Positions 1 to 5,038 of a stretch of DNA of 11,753 bases are shown one piece after another (position 1 is the first letter of the stretch; the number at the start of each line of letters is the position of its first letter). A program made the position numbers and the translations under genes. The DNA comes from Chloroflexota bacterium (lineage in GTDB: Bacteria > Chloroflexota > Limnocylindria > P2-11E), in contig VBGS01000123.1 of assembly GCA_005889445.1 (NCBI GenBank), positions 1 through 11,753 on the forward strand. The letters are read 5' to 3'. Below the pieces are notes generated by a model, which made no database searches, was not told the origin of the DNA, and saw only the letters and a list, made by a program, of their open reading frames with translations.

Positions 1-1
1 C

Positions 2-1186
2 TCGGCGTTCGGCACGTCGATCACGCAGTTCGCGATGCCGCTCATCGTCTTCAAGCTGACCGGGTCGGCGGTGGCGCTGGGCGGGGCCGCGGCGATCTTC
101 ACCGTGCCGCACCTTCTGTTCGGGCTGGCGATCGGCGCCTGGACCGACCGCACGGACCGCCGGCGTCTCATGATCGCCGTCGATGTCCTGGCCGCGGCCG
201 CCGTGGCGTCGGTCCCGATCGCCGCGGTCATGGGGCTCCTCACCGTCTGGTGGATCTACGCGGTGACGTTCGCGACGTCGACCCTTTCGATCTTCTTCGA
301 GACCGCGCAGTTCGGCGCCGTCCCGAGCCTGGTGGATCGGAGCGACCTCGTCGCCGCGAACGGCCGGATCCAAGCGAGCTTCGCGGCGGCGAGCGTCCTC
401 GGGCCGGTGGCGGCGGGTGTGCTCCTGGGTTTCGTGTCGGTCGAGACCGTCCTGTACGTCGACGCGGCCTCATTCCTGGTCTCGGCGATGACGCTCTCGC
501 TCATCCGGCGCTCGTTAAACGTGGAGATCGCCCGGCGCCGCATGACGAGCATCCGACATGACATCGCGGAGGGGCTGCGCTATGTGCTCTCCCACCCCGT
601 CCTGCGGAACATCTCGCTGATGATGGCGATGATCAACCTCGTCTCCACGGCGGTCTTTGCGGAGCTGGTCCTCTTCGCGAAGCAGGAGCTTGGCGCCGCC
701 GATAACCAGATCGGGTTCATCTTCGCGGCGGGCGGCGTCGGCGTCTTCCTCTGCTCGCTCGCAGCGGGACCGCTCCGCAGACGCTGGTCGTTCGGCAACG
801 TCGCGCTCGGCGCGCTCATGCTGTCCGGGATCCTCACCGTCGCGCTCGCCTATACGCGATCGCTCTGGCTCGGGATCGTCTTCTGGGGTCTCTCGGCTGG
901 CCTTGGGACCCTCTTCAACATCAACACCGGCTCGCTCCGGCAGGCGATCGTTCCGAACCACATGCTGGGCCGGGTGATGAGCATCGCGATGGTCCTCGCA
1001 TGGTCAGCGAACCCGATCGGCGCGATCGCCGGCGGCGTCGTCATCGAGCGGACCGGCGACGTGCGCCTGGTCTATGCCGCGATCGGCGTCGCGATCTTCG
1101 TGATCGCGTTCCTCTTCCGGATCGCGAGCCCGCTCGGCCGAGCGGAGCGCTATCTCGAGCCCAGGACGCTCGCCGCGGCGAAATGA
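2..1186 (+). CDS. MFS transporter, probable drug/siderophore exporter (5' truncated)
   Basis: This is an inner-membrane major facilitator of the MFS_3 (enterobactin exporter-like) type, which moves small molecules out of the cell by proton antiport; the substrate cannot be told from sequence. The frame is open from the window edge, and residues encoded before the first ATG (position 35) read SAFGTSITQFAMPL, a conserved TM1 segment of this family, so the true start lies upstream of the window. The loop 2-3 signature is visible as GAWTDRTDRRR, about 34 residues after that ATG, and a similar basic stretch (GPLRRRW) marks the second half. Hydrophobic segments continue to the C-terminus, consistent with about 12 TM helices. 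About 394 residues are visible, near full family length. It converges on the gvpA-like gene with a 7-base gap. Family assignment is firm; substrate unknown. Confidence 0.88.
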   Translation, partial: SAFGTSITQFAMPLIVFKLTGSAVALGGAAAIFTVPHLLFGLAIGAWTDRTDRRRLMIAVDVLAAAAVASVPIAAVMGLLTVWWIYAVTFATSTLSIFFETAQFGAVPSLVDRSDLVAANGRIQASFAAASVLGPVAAGVLLGFVSVETVLYVDAASFLVSAMTLSLIRRSLNVEIARRRMTSIRHDIAEGLRYVLSHPVLRNISLMMAMINLVSTAVFAELVLFAKQELGAADNQIGFIFAAGGVGVFLCSLAAGPLRRRWSFGNVALGALMLSGILTVALAYTRSLWLGIVFWGLSAGLGTLFNINTGSLRQAIVPNHMLGRVMSIAMVLAWSANPIGAIAGGVVIERTGDVRLVYAAIGVAIFVIAFLFRIASPLGRAERYLEPRTLAAAK

Positions 1187-1208
1187 CCCGCGTTCAAGCG
1201 AACGAGGG
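1187..1208. terminator. Imperfect hairpin between convergent MFS and gvpA-like genes
   Basis: CCC-G-CGTTC-AAGC-GAACG-A-GGG forms eight base pairs with one G/A mismatch and a four-base loop. It begins right after the MFS stop and covers the stop codon of the opposite-strand gene. There is no T tract on either side, so it would be an atypical bidirectional terminator. Short inverted repeats are easy to find in GC-rich DNA, so confidence is limited. Confidence 0.35.
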
Positions 1209-1433
1209 ATCGTGCTGTCGGGTGTCTGGCAGCCTCGGATCGATACCGAGCGAGTCGGCGTACTGGAGATACGTTTGGATCGACGCGACGACGACCCAGC
1301 CATCGATGGTCATGAGATCGATGCCCGCGACCGAGACGCGTGCCCACCCGTCGATCACCACACCCTTGTCCAGGACGCGGTCGAGGACGTCGATGAAGCT
1401 GGTCTCGCCGCGGCTGCGTTCCAAGCCTTGCAT
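1194..1433 (-). CDS. gvpA: GvpA-like gas vesicle structural protein
   Basis: This 79-residue protein belongs to the GvpA/GvpJ family; GvpA is the small amphipathic protein that builds the gas vesicle wall. The core at residues 12-63 includes VLDRVLDKGVVIDGW, ARVSVAGIDL and VVVASIQTYLQYAD, which line up without gaps with helix 1, strands 1 and 2 and helix 2 of GvpA. By eye about half the residues match cyanobacterial GvpA as I recall it. The usual E-A-R in strand 2 reads D-G-W (44-46). Residues 64-79 are a non-conserved polar tail. The ATG start is fixed by a strong GGAGGAGG six bases upstream. No other gas vesicle gene (gvpF/L, gvpN, gvpK, gvpG) lies in the window. It could equally be a GvpJ/M/S-type minor protein or a remnant; the family is secure, the exact role is not. 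Confidence 0.85.
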   Translation of the reverse strand: MQGLERSRGETSFIDVLDRVLDKGVVIDGWARVSVAGIDLMTIDGWVVVASIQTYLQYADSLGIDPRLPDTRQHDPSFA

Positions 1434-1439
1434 GCGACG

Positions 1440-1447
1440 CCTCCTCC
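1440..1447 (-). promoter_or_regulatory. Strong ribosome binding site of the gvpA-like gene
   Basis: GGAGGAGG on the minus strand lies six bases before the ATG at 1433. It is the best Shine-Dalgarno sequence in the window and fixes the start. Most neighbouring genes lack such a site, suggesting that high translation is possible here. Confidence 0.8.
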
Positions 1448-1513
1448 CCGTCGATCATGGCGCACGACTGCTGCCGTAGAGCCTCCTACAGACCGTCGAA
1501 TGAGGCGATGCCG

Positions 1514-1540
1514 CGTCATCACGATGTCGGAATGATGACG
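1514..1540. promoter_or_regulatory. Candidate operator: perfect 8+8 inverted repeat in a divergent spacer
   Basis: CGTCATCA (1514-1521) and TGATGACG (1533-1540) are perfect inverted repeats with an 11-base spacer; arm centres are 19 bases apart, a spacing seen for dimeric regulators. It lies in the 157-base spacer between the gvpA-like gene and the response regulator, about 50 bases before the regulator start and 80 before the gvpA start. The rest of the spacer shows no convincing -35/-10 pair. A regulatory role is inference; it could also be a leader hairpin. Confidence 0.4.
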
Positions 1541-1590
1541 ACACGTAACGCGGGCACCGGTGGTGCGGCGTTTGGTCGCGGAGGCATGCC

Positions 1591-1998
1591 ATGCCTGACG
1601 CGCACACAGCCGAGCGGCGCAAGGTGGTGCTGGTCGTCGAAGATGAGAAGGCGATCGGCCAGCTCATCGCCGACGCGATCTCGGACGAGCCGGGGTTCAC
1701 CGCGATCCACGTCGCTGGCGCCGCCGCCGCGCTCGAGGCGACGAAGCACGTCATCCCCGACGTCCTCGTCCTGGACGTGCGTCTTCCCGGGATGAACGGC
1801 TTCGAGCTCTATGACCATCTGCTACGCCAGCCCCGCACCGCGCACATCCCGGTCCTGTTCGAGACGGCGAACACGGGCGACGCGGCCGAGGAGTTCCGAC
1901 GCCGCGGCATCGCGACGTTCGTGCGAAAGCCGTTCGATCTCTGGGACGTGGTCAGCTACGTGAAGCGTCTCGCGGAGGGCGTACCGCTGACCAGCTAA
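1591..1998 (+). CDS. Single-domain response regulator (receiver only)
   Basis: This cytoplasmic receiver of 135 residues has no output domain and would act through protein-protein contact or phosphate relay from a sensor kinase not in this window. Visible receiver residues are the acidic group E17-D18-E19, phospho-acceptor D62 in VLDVRLPGMNG, switch residue T92 in PVLFETAN, and K113 in VRKPFD. The ATG is supported by GGAGG six bases upstream (1580-1584). It diverges from the gvpA-like gene, so the two may share control, but that is only positional. Its last 47 bases overlap antisense with the end of the thioredoxin reductase gene. It may be CheY/Spo0F-like or part of a DNA-binding cascade; the partner is unknown. 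Confidence 0.9.
   Translation: MPDAHTAERRKVVLVVEDEKAIGQLIADAISDEPGFTAIHVAGAAAALEATKHVIPDVLVLDVRLPGMNGFELYDHLLRQPRTAHIPVLFETANTGDAAEEFRRRGIATFVRKPFDLWDVVSYVKRLAEGVPLTS
1949..1993. terminator. Inverted repeat across the overlapping convergent 3' ends
   Basis: TGGTCAGC (1949-1956) and GCTGACCA (1986-1993) are perfect 8-base arms with a 29-base spacer. They span the stop codon of the minus-strand reductase and end just before the regulator's stop. There is no T tract. It could mark the 3' ends of both transcripts, but the long loop makes this weak. Confidence 0.3.
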
Positions 1999-3190
1999 CG
2001 GCGGGCGCGCTCGTTGCGTTCCGCGGGGCGTTCTTCAGTAGTCCGATCTCACCGAAGTAGTCGCCCGGCCCGAGCTGGTTCACGACAACCTGCGCGCCAT
2101 CGGCGCCGCGCCGCGTCGCCTCGGCCTGACCCTTGATGATCATGAAGAACCTGTCGGCGGCATCTCCTTCGCGCACGACGAGCTCGCCAGGCGCGAAGGT
2201 CAGCAGCTCGGCCTTGCTCGCGCTTTCAGCGACGACCGCGCGCGAGGCGGTCGGGAAGTCCCGCTCCATGTCCCTGAGCTCTTCGATGTACCGCTCCGCG
2301 TGGAGGACCGCCGTCGTCGCGTCGCCGACCGCGGTCGTGATCTGCTTCGCGAGCTGGGCCCGCGTGTCGCCCGCGGCGTAGACGCCGGGGATGCTGGTGC
2401 GCATGTACTGATCGGTGATGAGGTAGCCGTTCTTGTCGTGCTCGATGTGCTCCTTGAAGAGATGACGGCCCACGGGACGGAATCCGATGAAGACGAAGAC
2501 TCCCTCAACGTTGACACGCTCCTTCTTTCCGTCGCGCTCCACCTCGATCCACTTCACGTCGCCGTTGCCACCGATCTCCTTGACGACCGCGGGCGTGATC
2601 GAGTGGACCTTGTCCATGCGCAGAAGGCGGTCTTGGAGGATCGCCTGCGCGCGGAACTCGTTGCGCCGGTGGACGACATAGAGCGTCTTCGCGAAACGCG
2701 TGAGGAAGAGACCTTCCTGAAAGGCCGAGTCGCCGCCGCCGATGACCGCGAGATCGGCCCCCTTGAAGAACGCGCCGTCGCAGACCGCGCAGTAGGAGAC
2801 ACCGCGTCCGTGGAACTCCTGCTCGCCGGGCACGCCGAGCTTCGTCGGCTCGCCCCCGACCGTCACGATGACGGCGTAGGCCGAGAGCTCGGTCCCGTCC
2901 TCGAGCACGACGATCTTGCGGTCGCCGTCCGAGCGGATCTCTTTGACAGGCTTGTACGTTTCGATGTTGAGACCGAATTTGAGCGCGTGGTCGGCCATCT
3001 TCTTCGAAAGGTCCGCGCCGGTGACCGAGGCGAAGCCGGGGTAATCCTCGATAAGGTCGGTGTTGAGGATCTCGCCGCCGACGTCCTTCGATTCGAGAAG
3101 GACCGCCTTCATGTTGGCGCGGGCGGCGTAGAGCCCTGCCGTGAGACCGGCGGGGCCACCGCCGATGATGACGAGGTCGTATTCGGTCAC
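1952..3190 (-). CDS. trxB: Thioredoxin-disulfide reductase fused to a truncated cyclic-nucleotide-binding domain
   Basis: Residues 1-308 form a complete NADPH-dependent thioredoxin reductase: FAD site GGGPAGLTAG (10-19), redox pair C134/C137 in CAVCDG (usually CATCDG), NADPH site GGGDSAFQEG (151-160) with HRRNEFRA (174-181), and the second FAD motif YAAGDTR (271-277). It would reduce thioredoxin in the cytoplasm. After a linker, residues 325-393 match a CRP-type cyclic-nucleotide domain, including FAPGELVVREGD and the phosphate-binding cassette with E381 and R390. The domain then stops: the last strands and C-helix are missing and residues 394-412 are low complexity, encoded antisense to the response regulator's end. 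The GTG start has AAAGGA five bases upstream. The catalytic half should work; ligand binding by the tail is doubtful. Such fusions exist as a family, but this C-terminus looks eroded. Confidence 0.93.
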   Translation of the reverse strand: MTEYDLVIIGGGPAGLTAGLYAARANMKAVLLESKDVGGEILNTDLIEDYPGFASVTGADLSKKMADHALKFGLNIETYKPVKEIRSDGDRKIVVLEDGTELSAYAVIVTVGGEPTKLGVPGEQEFHGRGVSYCAVCDGAFFKGADLAVIGGGDSAFQEGLFLTRFAKTLYVVHRRNEFRAQAILQDRLLRMDKVHSITPAVVKEIGGNGDVKWIEVERDGKKERVNVEGVFVFIGFRPVGRHLFKEHIEHDKNGYLITDQYMRTSIPGVYAAGDTRAQLAKQITTAVGDATTAVLHAERYIEELRDMERDFPTASRAVVAESASKAELLTFAPGELVVREGDAADRFFMIIKGQAEATRRGADGAQVVVNQLGPGDYFGEIGLLKNAPRNATSAPAVSWSAVRPPRDASRS

Positions 3191-3212
3191 GAGGATCCTT
3201 TCAGGGCTCTCT

Positions 3213-3219
3213 CAGACTA
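3213..3219. promoter_or_regulatory. Possible overlapping -10 elements for trxB and the SGNH hydrolase
   Basis: On the minus strand TAGTCT (3219-3214) fits TANNNT and would give a leader of about 17-20 bases carrying the trxB ribosome site. On the plus strand the overlapping CAGACT (3213-3218) is a weaker -10, seven bases before the CTG at 3226. Only 35 bases separate the genes, so promoter elements must lie here or inside the coding regions. No good -35 is seen. Confidence 0.25.
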
Positions 3220-3225
3220 GAACAC

Positions 3226-3810
3226 CTGACCCCGCCCGAAAGATTCCTCGCGCTCGGCGACTCGTTCACCATCGGGACAGGCGCGACACCGGACCGCTCG
3301 TTTCCCGCGGTCCTGGTCCGCCTGTGGCGCGAGGCAGGCCGCGACGTCGCGCTCACGAATCCCGCCGTCAACGGATACACCACCGACGACCTCATCGACA
3401 ACGAGCTGCCACTCCTCGCCGGCGTGCGGCCGACGATCGTCACGGTGCTCATCGGCGCCAACGACATCGTCCAGGGATCGCGTGAAGATCGGTACCGATC
3501 GCAGCTCGCCCGCATCCACTTGCGCATCCGGGCAGACGCGCCCGGTGCTCGGGTGTTTGCGCTCCCGCAGCCCGACTGGTCGTTGTCGCCGGCCGGCGCT
3601 GGGTTCGGCGATCCAGCGGCGATCGCGCGGTCGATCGAGCGTTTCAATCAGATTGCCCGGGAGGAGACGGAGAGCGCGGGCGCGACATGGATCGATCTGT
3701 TCCCGCTGATGCGCGACCAGGGCCGCCGGCGGATGTTCGCGGCCGACGGGCTCCATCCGTCCGCGGAGGCGTACGCCGAGTGGGCGGGAGCGCTCGCGCC
3801 GCTGATCTAA
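3226..3810 (+). CDS. SGNH/GDSL-family esterase or lipase with a non-canonical start
   Basis: This is a serine hydrolase of the SGNH fold, acting on ester bonds (lysophospholipase, acyl or acetyl ester); no signal peptide is seen, so it is probably cytoplasmic. With CTG at 3226 as residue 1 it has 194 residues, normal for the family. Blocks in order: LGDSFTIG with nucleophile S13, Gly/Asn block in PAVNGYTTDD, GANDI with N79, and DGLH with D174 and H177. Conserved block I begins at 3241, yet the frame upstream to the stop at 3169-3171 holds no ATG, GTG or TTG. CTG 3226 gives TPPERFLALGD, a family-like N-terminus; ATT 3181 is the other option. The first ordinary start, GTG at 3424, would delete the catalytic Ser. 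It therefore uses a rare start, is a damaged gene, or carries a sequencing error. Confidence 0.85.
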   Translation: MTPPERFLALGDSFTIGTGATPDRSFPAVLVRLWREAGRDVALTNPAVNGYTTDDLIDNELPLLAGVRPTIVTVLIGANDIVQGSREDRYRSQLARIHLRIRADAPGARVFALPQPDWSLSPAGAGFGDPAAIARSIERFNQIAREETESAGATWIDLFPLMRDQGRRRMFAADGLHPSAEAYAEWAGALAPLI

Positions 3811-4271
3811 CCGAGGGTCGGCTTGGTCACCATCAGAAACACGATCACGACGACGATGACGGCGAGGACGATGCCGAGGAAGCGCGAGTTCGCCGCGTGC
3901 CGGCGGTACTCGTCGGTCTGCGGACCGCCGGCCTCGAGCGCGCGGATCTGACTCCGCAGCGCCGGCGTGTAGACGAAGAACCCGAGAAGCACTGCGATGG
4001 CCCAGAGCACCAAGCCGCCGGCGAGCCAGAAACGGCTCAGAGGCAGCTCGCCGACGAAGGCCATCGTCAGGCCGGTGACGGCGAGGAGCACGTAGGCCGG
4101 ATTCGCGAACCAGTCATCGAGCCGCTTGATGCCGCGGAGCACGAACGACTGCGTCGGCGTGGGCTGCGTCGCGACGGTCGCGAGCCACACGCCATAGGTC
4201 GCGTTGAAGCCGACGGCGATGATCGCCAGTAGCACGTGGACGAACTTGATTCCGAGAAAGAGCGACGGCAC
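3807..4271 (-). CDS. DUF2269-like integral membrane protein
   Basis: This 154-residue hydrophobic protein has four predicted TM helices, at about 5-30, 57-76, 81-101 and 130-149, a basic cytoplasmic stretch RRHAANSRF before the last, and the KFVHVLLAIIAVG start with H12 typical of DUF2269 proteins. No biochemical role is established for the family that I know of. The start is GTG with no Shine-Dalgarno; TAAACT on the minus strand, nine bases before it, could be a -10 for a near-leaderless message. It follows the short-chain dehydrogenase on the same strand after 20 bases and may be co-transcribed. Its TAG (3807-3809) interleaves with the TAA (3808-3810) of the convergent hydrolase. Membrane nature is certain; the family name is from pattern recognition. 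Confidence 0.75.
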   Translation of the reverse strand: MPSLFLGIKFVHVLLAIIAVGFNATYGVWLATVATQPTPTQSFVLRGIKRLDDWFANPAYVLLAVTGLTMAFVGELPLSRFWLAGGLVLWAIAVLLGFFVYTPALRSQIRALEAGGPQTDEYRRHAANSRFLGIVLAVIVVVIVFLMVTKPTLG

Positions 4272-4291
4272 GATGGCGCGAGTTTAGAAGG

Positions 4292-5020
4292 TCACGTGCG
4301 CGCGACGACCGGGATCGCGGCGCCGGTCACGCCGCTGGCTTCATCGGAAGCGAGGAACACCACGACCGCGGCGATCTCGGCGGCGCTCGCCCATCGAGAG
4401 GGCTCGCCCTTCGGCATGGCGGCGCGGTTCTCCGGCGTATCGATGATCCGCGGCAGCACCGTGTTGGCGGTGATCCCCTCGCGCTTGGTCTCCTCGGCGA
4501 GCGACTCGGTCCAGCGCACCAGCGCGGCGTTGGCCATCGCGTAGCCAGCTGCGCTCCGTTCGGCTTTGAGCGCGGCGAACGAGGCCACGCTGACCACGCG
4601 CCCGTAGGCGCGAGCGCGCATCGGGCGCAGGCACGCCGCGGTGGCGGTCACCACGGTCGCCACTTTCTGATCCCAGGATGCGCGGTAAGCCGCGAGATCC
4701 GCGGTCGCGGCATCGCTCGCGGCGTACCCGCCGACGAGGTTGGCGACGATGTCGAGCCGTCCCCACGCGCGCAGGACCGTTTCGACGGCATGGTCCATCG
4801 CCGCGCGATCGCCAGGATCCGCTGGGATGACGATGAGCCGCGGATCGTCCGCGCCGCCGACGAACGGGCCGAGCGTCGAACGAAGCGCTTCCCCCTTCTT
4901 CGGATCGCGGACCACAGCGGCGACATGCGCGGATTGCTCGAGCAGCGCCCGTATCACGGTCGGACCGATGTTCCCGGTGCCACCGGTGACCAGCGCGGCG
5001 CGATGGGAGAGGTCGAACAA
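4292..5020 (-). CDS. Short-chain dehydrogenase/reductase (SDR) lacking the catalytic Lys
   Basis: This is a Rossmann-fold NAD(P)-binding protein of the classical SDR type. Using TTG 5020 as start (242 residues, beginning MFDLSHRAALVTGG, a common SDR N-terminus), it shows the dinucleotide motif TGGTGNIG (12-19), the structural NLVGG (94-98), Ser147, and Tyr160 thirteen residues later, as expected. The motif YxxxK reads YAMAN, so the catalytic Lys is Asn164 (AAC at 4531-4529). Fold and cofactor binding look intact, but normal proton relay would be impaired; it may be a weak or non-catalytic SDR. An alternative TTG at 5062 would add 14 residues and overlap the divergent dxs by 24 bases; I prefer 5020 because a -10-like GATACT sits seven bases upstream. 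Substrate unknown. Confidence 0.85.
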   Translation of the reverse strand: MFDLSHRAALVTGGTGNIGPTVIRALLEQSAHVAAVVRDPKKGEALRSTLGPFVGGADDPRLIVIPADPGDRAAMDHAVETVLRAWGRLDIVANLVGGYAASDAATADLAAYRASWDQKVATVVTATAACLRPMRARAYGRVVSVASFAALKAERSAAGYAMANAALVRWTESLAEETKREGITANTVLPRIIDTPENRAAMPKGEPSRWASAAEIAAVVVFLASDEASGVTGAAIPVVART

Positions 5021-5026
5021 CGCCGG

Positions 5027-5033
5027 TAGTATC
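5027..5033. promoter_or_regulatory. Symmetric -10 element shared by divergent SDR and dxs
   Basis: On the plus strand TAGTAT (5027-5032) lies six bases before the dxs GTG. On the minus strand the overlapping GATACT (5033-5028) lies seven bases before the SDR TTG at 5020. Both match the -10 consensus at four of six positions and both are spaced so that transcription would begin at or next to the start codon. No -35 of quality is seen on either side and neither gene has a Shine-Dalgarno. Confidence 0.45.
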
Positions 5034-5038
5034 GCGAT

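Noticed and set aside
1952..2010. Frameshift as the cause of the short cNMP domain in the thioredoxin reductase
   Set aside because: One shifted frame stops within six codons (ERARR) and the other gives no cNMP-like residues, so a single indel does not restore the domain.
2300..3220. Plus-strand open frame of 306 codons opposite trxB
   Set aside because: Shadow of trxB: Asp/Arg/Val-rich, no motif, no ribosome site.
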